A stretch of DNA of 64,000 bases from assembly GCF_001610875.1 (NCBI RefSeq), contig NZ_CP011272.1, forward strand, positions 558,001-622,000. Reading direction: 5' to 3'. Below, one piece after another: positions 1-7,680 of this stretch. Source of the stretch: Pirellula sp. SH-Sr6A (GTDB taxonomy: Bacteria; Planctomycetota; Planctomycetia; Pirellulales; Pirellulaceae). The position numbers and the translations under genes were made by a program. The notes beneath the pieces were generated by a model, which saw only the letters and a list, made by a program, of their open reading frames with translations, had not been told where the DNA came from and ran no database searches. How positions within the stretch are numbered: the stretch's first letter is position 1; the number at the start of each line of letters is the position of its first letter.

Positions 1-56
1 TTCTCTACTTTGAGACTAGGTCTGTGGACCACTCAGGAAGAGTCGATTCCAGGTAT

Positions 57-281
57 ATGAATGAATCTGATGTCGAGATCGCGAAAAAGTGGAACGAAAT
101 CGGTTTCGTTCGTTTTGGTCGAATCGCAAGCGAGGACTGCAACGCGAATGGATCAAACTGGGTTGAATTGAGCGACGATGCGTGGAGCGAAGTCAGCGTA
201 CTTCGAAGGGAAAGAGCTAAACGCAATTGGAAGACACGACGGTTTAGATCAACGGAAGAGAAGCGACAGTTGTCGAACTAA
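57..281 (+). CDS. small phage protein, unknown function (start uncertain)
   Basis: A polar protein of about 74 residues, rich in charged residues, with a WNEIGFVRFGR stretch and a basic C-terminus. I recognise no family. The ATG at 57 follows a weak AGG; an in-frame GTG at 24 is equally possible, and the frame stays open to the left window edge, so the gene may begin outside. It is the first of a series of same-strand small genes, typical of a phage early or middle region. The call rests on frame, spacing and context only. Confidence 0.45.
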   Translation: MNESDVEIAKKWNEIGFVRFGRIASEDCNANGSNWVELSDDAWSEVSVLRRERAKRNWKTRRFRSTEEKRQLSN

Positions 282-316
282 TCAGTGCGGCCTGAGTATC
301 GGCAAGGGAGAGAACA

Positions 317-550
317 ATGAGAGATGACAATGCGGCGAAGATCGTAGAGCAACTCGACAAGTGCCAGCCGTGCACTGATGACACTCTCTACCTTCCGGTT
401 GAGTGCGTCGGTGAGATTATTCGGCTTGCTTTGTCGATGCGATCCAGGATCGACGAGCTTGAATCAACTCGCGAAATGGAACAGATAAAGCCGCGTCGCG
501 GAAGAGTGACAGAAGATGGACTGTTGCTGTTGAACGAAGACAAAGACTAG
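317..550 (+). CDS. small phage protein, unknown function
   Basis: Encodes 77 residues, with ATG preceded by GGGAGAG at a good distance. The N-terminal half contains a CxPC pair and a helix (residues about 28-50, VGEIIRLALSMRSRIDELES) that looks amphipathic; the C-terminus is acidic. No family is recognised. The helix followed by a charged tail is common in small phage accessory proteins that bind other proteins, but that is only a guess. Spacing of 35 bases from the gene before and 49 from the next fits a single transcript. Confidence 0.5.
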   Translation: MRDDNAAKIVEQLDKCQPCTDDTLYLPVECVGEIIRLALSMRSRIDELESTREMEQIKPRRGRVTEDGLLLLNEDKD

Positions 551-599
551 CGGCTGTTAAGACGGCAAGTAATGTTGCTAACAATTTTAGGAGATGGTT

Positions 600-797
600 A
601 TGGATTTCTTGGATTGGTTGATTCTTGGGAAAGGCTCTTGGATTGCCTATCCTCTTGCCGTGTTGTTTGTGATTGGATTGTGGATGGGTTCGTCAGCAAT
701 GGAAGCGAAAGCGTTCAATCGAGTGACAGGAAAGAATGTAACGATGTGGGATGCGATGTTCATTCAGTTGCGTGTTCAGGATGAAGTAGCGAAATAG
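600..797 (+). CDS. small single-pass membrane protein
   Basis: Encodes 65 residues with one clear membrane segment (about residues 12-33, WIAYPLAVLFVIGLWMGSSA), followed by a short polar tail. The ATG at 600 sits six bases after AGGAG; the ATG at 594 is too close to that ribosome site, so 600 is preferred. An overlapping frame (572-784) has a less protein-like composition. It could be a holin-like or other membrane-active phage peptide, but one membrane segment is no proof. It lies far from the late genes. Confidence 0.5.
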   Translation: MDFLDWLILGKGSWIAYPLAVLFVIGLWMGSSAMEAKAFNRVTGKNVTMWDAMFIQLRVQDEVAK

Positions 798-840
798 CGA
801 GTAGCGAGACGGCAAGGGGAATTTTGCAATCGGGTGATTT

Positions 841-1095
841 ATGCGAGAGTGGACGGAAACAATGCGAGAACCGCCAGACAAAATTGAGGGCGGTTACGTT
901 TACCGAGGCATGATTGATCGAGGAACGAAATACAAAGACGCCGCAACTGGTGAGATCAAAGATTTCACGGGCGAAGACGGCAGGAAGTACATCGGATTAT
1001 TGAACGGTCGTGGCGAACCGTTGCAGTTAGGAGAACCTTTGCACATTTTGTGGTTTGAAGTTCGGAAAGCAGATGAGCGAGACTTGTCTAAGTAA
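841..1095 (+). CDS. small phage protein, unknown function
   Basis: Encodes 84 residues. The middle (YVYRGMIDRGTKYKDAATGE and the following DFTGEDGRKYIGLLNG) reads like a small beta-rich fold. No known family is recognised. A second in-frame ATG at 862 is a possible start. It belongs to the run of same-strand small genes and is separated from the next by 39 bases. Confidence 0.5.
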   Translation: MREWTETMREPPDKIEGGYVYRGMIDRGTKYKDAATGEIKDFTGEDGRKYIGLLNGRGEPLQLGEPLHILWFEVRKADERDLSK

Positions 1096-1134
1096 TCGAA
1101 CACTAGCGGATGTGAGATCCGCAATGGAGAAAGC

Positions 1135-1398
1135 ATGAAAGTTGATGTCGACGTATTGGACTTTGTGCGTTGCGAGCTTGCGCAAGGTAGCTGTCCAAAG
1201 TGCCACGCTGTACACGATCCGGTTTTGATGCAACGAAGCTGGATGATTCCCGGTGAGCCTCGCGTGTTCGGGATCAAGTGCCCAACGTGCGGATTCCACG
1301 TCACAAACGAAGAGATTGCCAGGATAGAGCAAATGATAGCGCCCTTGGTCGCCAATGCTGTCAAGTCATTTGAAGAATGGAGAGCATTTAATGAGTGA
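1135..1398 (+). CDS. small zinc-ribbon phage protein
   Basis: Encodes 87 residues with two CxxC-type pairs: CPKC near residue 20 and CPTCGF near residue 51, a spacing that fits a zinc ribbon. The rest is helical at both ends. Phage zinc ribbons are often transcription or nuclease accessory factors, but no specific family is recognised. ATG follows GGAGA at normal spacing. Confidence 0.55.
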   Translation: MKVDVDVLDFVRCELAQGSCPKCHAVHDPVLMQRSWMIPGEPRVFGIKCPTCGFHVTNEEIARIEQMIAPLVANAVKSFEEWRAFNE

Positions 1399-1437
1399 GC
1401 CTATCAGCATTAGCGGCGTCAACAAAAAGGTAGGACG

Positions 1438-1674
1438 ATGAGCCATACACCACGAATCGAAACCAGAGTCGTCGAAGAGTTCGATCTTTACTGGGTATAC
1501 AGTTCTGTGAATGGTTGGTGTACTCAATGGCCTGTTCAATCGCCCACAAAAGAGGATGGTGAAGTTCTCGCGGCACAACTTCGAAACCTCATTAGGTCCG
1601 TCTATCGTCAAGCCTACAACGACGGCATCGCCGCTTGCCAGGAACAAATCAAGAATGCACTGGGGGTAAAATGA
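1438..1674 (+). CDS. small phage protein, unknown function
   Basis: Encodes 78 residues: a beta-like N-terminal half with aromatic residues (DLYWVYSSVNGWCTQW) and a helical C-terminal half. Its stop overlaps the ATG of the next gene (ATGA), which indicates translational coupling. No family is recognised. Confidence 0.5.
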   Translation: MSHTPRIETRVVEEFDLYWVYSSVNGWCTQWPVQSPTKEDGEVLAAQLRNLIRSVYRQAYNDGIAACQEQIKNALGVK

Positions 1675-1913
1675 GTTGCAAAAAAAACGCAGCAAGCAAT
1701 CCGCCTCTCTATCGAGGCTTTGCGTTCGTGGATTCGAGCGGTATCGATTTGAATTCGATCGCAAAAACGGAAGATGAGGTTAAGTGGAACATGCTCGAAT
1801 CAAGCATGGGTTGGAGATTCGGGCATCCAGATCGGTATTGCAGGGACACAGAATGGGAAAGGCTGTTGACGTATGGAAAGGTTGTCTCGGTAACGGTGAG
1901 CGTAAATGAGTAG
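1671..1913 (+). CDS. small phage protein, unknown function
   Basis: Encodes 80 residues. The start at 1671 was chosen because ATGA overlaps the stop of the previous gene; an in-frame ATG at 1635 would lie deep inside that gene. The sequence contains tryptophan and tyrosine in the second half and no obvious motif. Its end overlaps the start of the next gene by eight bases. No family is recognised. Confidence 0.5.
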   Translation: MSCKKNAASNPPLYRGFAFVDSSGIDLNSIAKTEDEVKWNMLESSMGWRFGHPDRYCRDTEWERLLTYGKVVSVTVSVNE

Positions 1914-2313
1914 CTTCAACTGCGAACACTGCGGTGCACCATGCTTAGACTCGCCAGCGGGCTATACCACTGGCTGCGAGCATTACCCGCCAGACGTGCC
2001 GAAGATACCCGACATTGTTCGGCAATGCCTCGTTGAGTGGATGGTGCAAACGGTCCAAGAGATTAGCGAAGATGGTTGGGCTGCTGGATGGTACAGCGGA
2101 ATCGAGCATTTGGCTTGGGATGCTATGCAGGGAAAAGAGATCGATGGTTTGCAGTGGTGCAGCACAAAGCGAGCGTTACGCAAACTAAAGGCAGTATCGG
2201 ACTATCTAGGTGTGTGGGTGCATTGGGATAAGGAAGTTGGCGAGCCGAGAGCGATTCCGGTTTGGGTGTGGGTCAAGATCCACGAAGCAAAGGGAGGGCG
2301 GATCGATGACTGA
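1906..2313 (+). CDS. phage protein with N-terminal Cys cluster
   Basis: Encodes 135 residues. The N-terminus has CEHCGAPC, a further Cys-His pair about fifteen residues on, and then a Trp-rich region (W at several positions between 45 and 115). The cysteines could bind one zinc ion. It overlaps both neighbours slightly, as expected in a compact phage operon. No family is recognised. Confidence 0.5.
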   Translation: MSSFNCEHCGAPCLDSPAGYTTGCEHYPPDVPKIPDIVRQCLVEWMVQTVQEISEDGWAAGWYSGIEHLAWDAMQGKEIDGLQWCSTKRALRKLKAVSDYLGVWVHWDKEVGEPRAIPVWVWVKIHEAKGGRIDD

Positions 2314-2545
2314 GCAAGTGCCGAAGATCAAGCCGCTAGTGTGGGCGGATCACGGAAACGCACTGAATTCCGTACATAATGCCAAAACACCATTTGGGCT
2401 TATCAACCTGCATGGGTATGGGGACGGAGCGTTTTTGTTAATCGACCCTTTCGATTGCGACACTACTGACTTCAAGTCAGTTTCCGAAGCCAAGGCGTGG
2501 TGCCAGTCCGAATACGAAAGGCGGGTGCGAGAATGTCTGGAGTGA
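2306..2545 (+). CDS. small phage protein, first of a tandem paralogue pair
   Basis: Encodes 79 residues. The ATG at 2306 has GGAGGG upstream, overlaps the stop of the preceding gene, and lines up with the start of the paralogue that follows. N-terminal KIKPLVW and C-terminal EAKAWCQSEYERRVRECLE are nearly the same as in the next protein. The fold may be a small beta-alpha domain with a conserved PFDC. Its function is unknown. Confidence 0.55.
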   Translation: MTEQVPKIKPLVWADHGNALNSVHNAKTPFGLINLHGYGDGAFLLIDPFDCDTTDFKSVSEAKAWCQSEYERRVRECLE

Positions 2546-2772
2546 AGATCAAGCCATTGGCATGGGTCAAAGGAAACCCAAACATAAGCGAATGGACAGC
2601 GGAAACGCCACTCGGCAAGTTTCGCGTCATAAAGCGATACCAAGACAAGTCTGCCATAGTGTACATGGCACCTTTCGACTGTGGCGTTTGCCCCGATTTT
2701 TTAGACATAGAGGACGCCAAGGCATGGTGCCAAGCGGAGTACGAAAGGCGGGTCAGGGAGTGCTTGGAATGA
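2533..2772 (+). CDS. small phage protein, second of a tandem paralogue pair
   Basis: Encodes 79 residues, the same length as the protein before it, with matching KIKPLAW at the N-terminus, PFDC in the middle and AKAWCQAEYERRVRECLE at the end. The genes overlap by 13 bases. The ATG at 2533 was chosen by this alignment; an in-frame GTG or ATG upstream would add residues not shared. The pair most likely arose by gene duplication. Its function is unknown. Confidence 0.55.
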   Translation: MSGVKIKPLAWVKGNPNISEWTAETPLGKFRVIKRYQDKSAIVYMAPFDCGVCPDFLDIEDAKAWCQAEYERRVRECLE

Positions 2773-2996
2773 GTGCCCACACAACATGGACATCAGTACA
2801 CCCTCCTAAACTCGTGTTTCTGGTTCAATGGGATCACATCGAGGGCGAGTACAATGGAAAGCCAGACGTTCGCCGGATGCAAGTATTCTGCGACGAAGCC
2901 AATCTGGACGCAGAGGTAAAGCACCTTGATCGACGGAAGGTCAAATACACGGTGACCAAGTATCTGGCAGAGAGACAGGAACAAGTGCAGAAATGA
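2769..2996 (+). CDS. small phage protein, unknown function
   Basis: Encodes 75 residues. The start at 2769 overlaps the previous stop (ATGA); a longer in-frame version would run through the paralogue before it and is rejected. The sequence is basic in the C-terminal half (HLDRRKVKYTVTKYLAERQ) and ends in a predicted helix. The next gene again starts at an ATGA overlap. No family is recognised. Confidence 0.5.
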   Translation: MSAHTTWTSVHPPKLVFLVQWDHIEGEYNGKPDVRRMQVFCDEANLDAEVKHLDRRKVKYTVTKYLAERQEQVQK

Positions 2997-3277
2997 AAAA
3001 CATAGGATCAATTCCAGGCAACAACTGGAACAACCTAGACCCAGAACAGGAGTTGGCGGCAATGCGAGGACAACCACAAGGGACCGAAGCGAGAGTCTGC
3101 GAGGACATTGCAGAGCGCCAAGCGTTGGGGATTGCGAAGTACGGCAAGACCGTCGCAGAGAATCCGCTAGAGCTGCGAGAGTGGCTCCAGCACGCCTACG
3201 AGGAATGCCTTGATCAAGCCGTTTACTTGAAGCGAGCTATCGAGCAGATTGATTACTTTAAGGCAATGATGAAATGA
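2993..3277 (+). CDS. MazG-like helical phage protein
   Basis: Encodes 94 residues. The central part (VCEDIAERQALGIAKYGKTV, then LREWLQHAYEECLDQAVYLKRAIEQI) is a widespread phage signature with the E-E/D spacing of all-alpha MazG-like nucleotide pyrophosphohydrolases. Such proteins may clean or remodel nucleotide pools during infection. The match is from memory of the pattern, and the short length leaves activity open. Overlapping start and stop codons tie it to both neighbours. Confidence 0.55.
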   Translation: MKNIGSIPGNNWNNLDPEQELAAMRGQPQGTEARVCEDIAERQALGIAKYGKTVAENPLELREWLQHAYEECLDQAVYLKRAIEQIDYFKAMMK

Positions 3278-3477
3278 AAAAGACCGACGACGAAAGCAAA
3301 TTATTCACGATACGCAAACGCTTGGAAATGTTGAGCCAACACATGACTATTGTTGCCAACGCGATGGTAGCAGAAATCGGCGACGACGAAGCGAAGCAGC
3401 ACGCGGAAGAACTCGCTGGAGCTGCGAGTATGGTTTGGCAGTGGTCGGTAAAGTTACAGGAGAACGTGCAGAAATGA
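3274..3477 (+). CDS. small helical phage protein
   Basis: Encodes 67 residues, almost wholly helical by composition, with repeated charged-hydrophobic spacing (KRLEMLSQHMTIVANAMVAEI) that could form a coiled coil or helical hairpin. It overlaps the previous gene by ATGA, and its own stop overlaps the next ATG. No family is recognised. Confidence 0.5.
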   Translation: MKKTDDESKLFTIRKRLEMLSQHMTIVANAMVAEIGDDEAKQHAEELAGAASMVWQWSVKLQENVQK

Positions 3478-3740
3478 AAAGCGATTACACTGAATTGGTC
3501 AAAGCAAAAACACGCGAAATGCTCGCGAATTCAAAGCACGCTAGATGGGATGCTATATGTAACTACAGCATCAGAACCGCCCAACTCGCATCAGACATGC
3601 ACAAACTTTTGCGTCATTGCGAACTAAACGGATTTGATCACGGAGCATCAGACGCTTTGGACTATATGGAAAGCCAATTGCGGCAATGTTTCGTCGAGAC
3701 GTTTGGAATTGAACCGTTTGAACAAGTTCGGAGCAAATGA
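3474..3740 (+). CDS. small phage protein, unknown function
   Basis: Encodes 88 residues. The ATG at 3474 overlaps the previous stop as ATGA; an in-frame upstream start at 3435 is less likely. The protein is predicted mostly helical, with histidines and a cysteine (LLRHCELNGFDHG) in the middle. No motif is recognised. Confidence 0.5.
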   Translation: MKSDYTELVKAKTREMLANSKHARWDAICNYSIRTAQLASDMHKLLRHCELNGFDHGASDALDYMESQLRQCFVETFGIEPFEQVRSK

Positions 3741-4003
3741 ACGAAGAAACTAAAAAACGCATCATTGAAAAGCTGGAAGAGTGCGATTGCTTCGCTCCCC
3801 TAGATTGTGGCTACATTCACTTTTGGCCTGCGTCCGGTGGTGTCGCGATGAGTGCGGCAGTGTTGAGATTCATTGCGGACGAACTTGACCGACGAAACGC
3901 GGATTGGGATAAGCAGTTCCGCGTGCAATCCGAGGAAGAAGTGTTCGCGGAAATTACAGAGGACCAAATGTCGTCTGTTTTGAAATCATTGCGGACCAAA
4001 TAA
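3737..4003 (+). CDS. small phage protein, last of the left-arm cluster
   Basis: Encodes 88 residues, acidic, with two cysteines close together (EECDCFAPLDCGY) and a helical C-terminus. ATGA overlap with the gene before it. It ends the chain of coupled small genes; a 99-base gap with a hairpin follows. No family is recognised. Confidence 0.5.
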   Translation: MNEETKKRIIEKLEECDCFAPLDCGYIHFWPASGGVAMSAAVLRFIADELDRRNADWDKQFRVQSEEEVFAEITEDQMSSVLKSLRTK

Positions 4004-4064
4004 CCGCTATTGATACATAACGTACCATCCATTTCCTAAACCATTGGTTGATGCAACCCAATCC

Positions 4065-4092
4065 CGTAGAATCGAAAAGGATTCATTCTACG
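4065..4092 (+). promoter_or_regulatory. stem-loop ahead of the next gene
   Basis: CGTAGAA (4065-4071) and TTCTACG (4086-4092) form a seven-pair stem around a 14-base loop, directly before the ribosome site of the gene at 4103. It may separate the left-arm genes from the following unit, but there is no T-run. Confidence 0.3.
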
Positions 4093-4102
4093 CGAGGGAA
4101 CC

Positions 4103-4741
4103 TTGGCAAAGACGATTGTCACAACTCACACTACCGGCGCTACTGTCTACGCCTTTCCAGGCTCGCAAGCGAACTTTGCGAACTGGGCATCTCTGCGCGT
4201 GCTTGCAACGGAAACAGTAGGTGAGTTTGAAGCCAGTGTTGACGATGACACTTATGGTCCTGTTTGGTACTTTTTCGAAGGGTCCACAGCGCCAACTTCT
4301 TTCGATGACCATATTGCATCAGTCAATTTGCAATGGGAAATCGATTTGCTTGAACTTCTGAGCAAGACCACTAACGGCGTTACTACATCGGCCGCTGTCG
4401 CAACGGATGGAACCATTGCCAAGATTATCATCGGTGATGATTACCTGTTAGCCAACGGCAGAGGGTTCGAATGGACAGTGGACGAGGTGACTGGATTCGT
4501 AGCAGGTAGCTGCACCTGCACATTCGGAGGTAAGTACAAAGACAATACTTGGCTTGTCACCGGCACCGTGGTCGACAACGAAGATGGTACGTGGACTCTT
4601 CGATTTAATCTTGAAGACACGGACACTGCGAACTTGGAGCCTGGGCAATATCGATGGAGCGTTGGAGTTCAATACAACGGCACAGTGATTACACGTGTTA
4701 TGTCCGATTGCACGACGGCGCTAGTGGAGAAGCAGACGTGA
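4103..4741 (+). CDS. beta-rich phage structural-type protein
   Basis: Encodes 212 residues from a TTG start preceded by GAGGGAA. The sequence is rich in Thr, Val and Gly with alternating hydrophobic residues. A C-terminal half (about 100-205) of the form GTWTLRFNLEDTDTANLEPGQYRWSVGV resembles the Ig-like or baseplate-type beta-sandwich found in phage virion proteins. It lies upstream of the terminase genes, an unusual place for a tail protein. Family and role are not certain. Confidence 0.5.
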   Translation: MAKTIVTTHTTGATVYAFPGSQANFANWASLRVLATETVGEFEASVDDDTYGPVWYFFEGSTAPTSFDDHIASVNLQWEIDLLELLSKTTNGVTTSAAVATDGTIAKIIIGDDYLLANGRGFEWTVDEVTGFVAGSCTCTFGGKYKDNTWLVTGTVVDNEDGTWTLRFNLEDTDTANLEPGQYRWSVGVQYNGTVITRVMSDCTTALVEKQT

Positions 4742-4757
4742 TAGCACAATCAAACAA

Positions 4758-4799
4758 GGGGGCACTCCCCCCCATAGTCAACGGGTCCTTCCTGGACCC
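4758..4799 (+). other. paired GC-rich hairpins before the terminase genes (terminator or cos candidate)
   Basis: Two strong hairpins lie in the 143-base gap before the small terminase gene: GGGGG/CCCCC with a four-base loop (4758-4771), and GGGTCC/GGACCC with a five-base loop (4783-4799), followed by TAAAAA. In lambda-like phages the packaging site cos lies just before the small terminase gene, so this is a candidate; a terminator is the other option. Confidence 0.35.
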
Positions 4800-4884
4800 T
4801 AAAAAGCCTTGCGGCGGAACCTTCGCCCAAAAAAGTTACAAAAACTCCGTCCGTCCGGTACTTGGCGGTTTGGGGTAGGGGGAA

Positions 4885-5226
4885 ATGGTAGACATTAACA
4901 CCGTTGCCGATGTTCGGCTGGCAGGTAGGGCTATCAACGACGAATGGCCGGTAACTCCAGAGATTCGAAAGAAGGTTATCGATCGGCTGGTGTACTTGCA
5001 GGAGTTTGGCGAGAAGCATTCAGTGCAGGTGGCTGCCGCAAAAGCTTTGCAATCTGCTGATCAAATCAACATCAAAAAGCGTGCGGAAGAACAGAGGAGA
5101 TTGGACGCTGAGCACACAAGGAAACTTCAACTACTCGACGCTGCCGTCAAGCTCGGACTTGTTAAACCTGTCGGTCCAGGAATTGGAAGCATGGATTCGC
5201 AACCATCCGGACGCGAAGTCGGATGA
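4885..5226 (+). CDS. putative terminase small subunit
   Basis: Encodes 113 residues, mostly helical and highly charged (ADQINIKKRAEEQRRLDAEH). It lies directly before the large terminase gene and overlaps it. Small terminase subunits bind the packaging site and regulate the motor. They diverge strongly in sequence, so this call rests on position, size and helical nature. GGGGG precedes the ATG. Confidence 0.45.
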   Translation: MVDINTVADVRLAGRAINDEWPVTPEIRKKVIDRLVYLQEFGEKHSVQVAAAKALQSADQINIKKRAEEQRRLDAEHTRKLQLLDAAVKLGLVKPVGPGIGSMDSQPSGREVG

Positions 5227-7351
5227 TGTTGTTGAGTTAGTCGAGCCTAAGAAGTGGGACGAAAAAGCATACGACCGCGAGCGCAAGGCAAAGCAGCGTG
5301 CAGCAGGTCGGGAGGTTTACATTCCGGTCCCAGCGGACTACGAACGCCGCTTGGCGTGCTTAGAAGATCCTGAGCTATTGCTTACCACGTACTTCCCAAG
5401 AACGTACAGCGAAGCGTTTACCAGCGACCGTAGGGATATGCTTTGGTCTATTTGGAACGCTGCACGCTTTGGAGGCGACCAAGCGATTGCTGCACCTCGC
5501 GGCGAGGGAAAGACGACGCTGGCAATGGATGGTGCGTATTGCTTGATGCTCAAGAGTCTTTCGCCTTTCCCAGTTGTCATCGGAAAAAATCAAGACGCAT
5601 CGACAAAGGACCTTCGAGAACTGGTCGACCGGATCGCTGACTCCGATGATTTTGCAGCCGACTTTCCAGAGATCGCAGCTCCGATTCTTGCGATAGGTGC
5701 TGCCACTGCCAACGCACGATTGCAGACGGTCGGAGGTGAGTACATTCGAATGGTAATCTCTGACAAGTTCTTTTGCTTGCCGACTATTCCCAAGAGATTG
5801 CTACCACACTGGCCGGACCATATGGAATCACTTGCCAACGGCCAGGTGATGGGGGCGGTCGGGATAGAAGGCAAGATTCGCGGCATGAAGTTCCGGTCGC
5901 GTCGTCCTACGGTCGGGATTATCGATGATGTTGAGGACAAAGATTCGGTTCGTTCCGATGAACAGATCGCCAAGATTGAATCCATCATCGAAGAGGATAT
6001 TGGTGGGATGGGGGCTTCTGCGGAACGTATCGCACGGGTCTACCTTTGCACAACGCTAAACAGAAAGTGCAACGCATACAAGTACACAGACCGCAAGCAA
6101 AAGCCGTCGTTCAACGGTCGCCGCTATCGCAAAATGATTAAGCCACCAGACCGCATCGATTTGGTTGAGCAGTACATCGACATGCGGCAGCAACGTAAAG
6201 CGGATGACCCGCAAGCAAGAGAAGCGTTTCGTTTTTGGCGGGACAATCAAAAGGAGATCGAGCACGGTTGCGAAATATCGAACCCGTATAGCTACTCCAA
6301 AAAGATTCACGCGGATGGCGAGCCAATGGAGCTTTCCGCCATACAGAGCTATTACAACCGCGTCGCGGACTTCGGTAAGAAAGCAGTAGCGACAGAGATT
6401 GACAACGACCCACCGGAAGAAGCGGGACCAGTCGGAAACGGTCTTACTCCCGAAACCGTAGCATCGCGAATGAACGGTTTGTCTAAGCGGCAACTACCTG
6501 CGAACACGCAATGCGTGACAGCGGCAATCGACCTTGGCAAGTATTACTGCCATTGGGTTATCTGCGCGTGGTGGCATGGTGCAGGAGGTTGCGTTGTTGA
6601 TTACGGCTTCAAGTCTGTTCTTGGGACCGACCGCACGCAGGATCGCTACGGCGCGGAGCCGCATATTCTCGCTGCACTTCTTGATTGGCGTGAGGAGTTG
6701 CAACAGAAAGCGTTCGTTGACGCTACAGGCGTTCCACGAAGGATAGACCACGTTTTGGTTGACTCCGGAACGTTTACCAATTGCGCTTACGAGTTCTGCC
6801 GACAGGTGCGAGGAATCTTCCATCCATCGAAGGGGATTGGAAGCTACAAGAAGAAGAAGGCGGAGACGAACAGGATTTTCGTTGGCGAGAACTTGCACGC
6901 AGAGTTTTTGCCAGCGCAGCGGGTTGCGTTGTACGAACTTGACACGGACTACTGGAAGCAGTGGGTACACGAACGGTTCCTTACTCCGCCATTCGATGAA
7001 AACCTAATGCTTCGACGCGGTTCGCTATCGCTTTATCAATCCGACAGTCGCCACTCTCTTTATTCGCAACACATTACAGCGGAAGAGTTGGTTACTGAGT
7101 TCGTCGAGGGTAAGGGAACCAAGACGTATTGGAATAGCAAGCGAGACGATAACCATTGGCTAGATGCGACTTACATGGCGGCGGCTGCTTCGGAAATCTA
7201 CGGTATCAAGTTGCTGGCACCATCAGAACAGGAAGTAACGGCGATGGTGAAGGGACCGGAGAAGCCAAGACAGCAGCGGCAAGACACGCACAGGCAGAAC
7301 AAGAACTTCCGAACACGTCCGGGCGGCTGGATACCTAAGAGGAGATACTAG
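5159..7351 (+). CDS. terminase large subunit
   Basis: The DNA-packaging motor: ATPase and nuclease that fills the procapsid. About 730 residues. Walker A is GEGKTT (K near residue 118) and Walker B is VGIIDDVED. The C-terminal part has acidic nuclease-type segments (AAIDLGKYYCHW, VLVDSGTF, DDNHWLDATYMAAAA), as in TerL proteins. The start is uncertain: the frame is open from 5006, but that upstream part is the small-subunit gene read out of frame. TTG at 5159 gives the natural beginning LNLSVQELEAWI. It is followed closely by the late genes and shares their strand. Confidence 0.85.
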   Translation: MLNLSVQELEAWIRNHPDAKSDDVVELVEPKKWDEKAYDRERKAKQRAAGREVYIPVPADYERRLACLEDPELLLTTYFPRTYSEAFTSDRRDMLWSIWNAARFGGDQAIAAPRGEGKTTLAMDGAYCLMLKSLSPFPVVIGKNQDASTKDLRELVDRIADSDDFAADFPEIAAPILAIGAATANARLQTVGGEYIRMVISDKFFCLPTIPKRLLPHWPDHMESLANGQVMGAVGIEGKIRGMKFRSRRPTVGIIDDVEDKDSVRSDEQIAKIESIIEEDIGGMGASAERIARVYLCTTLNRKCNAYKYTDRKQKPSFNGRRYRKMIKPPDRIDLVEQYIDMRQQRKADDPQAREAFRFWRDNQKEIEHGCEISNPYSYSKKIHADGEPMELSAIQSYYNRVADFGKKAVATEIDNDPPEEAGPVGNGLTPETVASRMNGLSKRQLPANTQCVTAAIDLGKYYCHWVICAWWHGAGGCVVDYGFKSVLGTDRTQDRYGAEPHILAALLDWREELQQKAFVDATGVPRRIDHVLVDSGTFTNCAYEFCRQVRGIFHPSKGIGSYKKKKAETNRIFVGENLHAEFLPAQRVALYELDTDYWKQWVHERFLTPPFDENLMLRRGSLSLYQSDSRHSLYSQHITAEELVTEFVEGKGTKTYWNSKRDDNHWLDATYMAAAASEIYGIKLLAPSEQEVTAMVKGPEKPRQQRQDTHRQNKNFRTRPGGWIPKRRY

Positions 7352-7355
7352 CGAT

Positions 7356-7604
7356 ATGGTGGCGACAATGACAAGGAAGCAACGGCGGCAAATGGAAACA
7401 AAAGAGCAAGAGACCGAGCAAACTCAACCTGTAACCCAAGAACAACCAAAGGCACGGCAGAAGTTTGTTCCGCAAGATTGCTCGATGTGCGTTGCACTGC
7501 GGGAAGATCCAGAGACTAGCTATTCATTCGTCTACCACACTGCGGGAAACCTTCGCTATTGCAAATGCGGCAATTGTGGTCACACATGGAAGCAAAAAGT
7601 CTAA
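7356..7604 (+). CDS. small zinc-ribbon phage protein
   Basis: Encodes 82 residues. The first half is polar and Gln/Glu-rich (disordered); the second has CSMC and CKCGNCGH, a four-cysteine zinc-ribbon pattern. It sits between the terminase and the head connector. Its role is unknown. It ends just before a perfect 20-base palindrome. Confidence 0.55.
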   Translation: MVATMTRKQRRQMETKEQETEQTQPVTQEQPKARQKFVPQDCSMCVALREDPETSYSFVYHTAGNLRYCKCGNCGHTWKQKV

Positions 7605-7608
7605 CCCG

Positions 7609-7628
7609 TTTACCAGCTAGCTGGTAAA
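7609..7628. promoter_or_regulatory. perfect 20-bp palindrome
   Basis: TTTACCAGCTAGCTGGTAAA is identical to its own reverse complement. It lies in the 76-base gap between the zinc-ribbon gene and the gpW-like gene. No T-run follows, so an operator or recombination or packaging-protein site is more likely than a terminator. Confidence 0.45.
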
Positions 7629-7680
7629 TACGCTATTGCGATGCGTGACCAATCGATATGGCTAGCCTACCGTTGTAGGC

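Noticed and set aside
572-784. Frame overlapping the small membrane protein gene
   Set aside because: Composition is unlike a protein; the membrane protein at 600 has AGGAG at proper spacing.
4654-4878. Short frame through the hairpins before the terminase genes
   Set aside because: It runs through the GC hairpins and the end of the preceding gene, with no ribosome site.
5006-5158. Start of the terminase large subunit at 5006
   Set aside because: This part is the small-subunit gene read in another frame; basic, unlike TerL starts.
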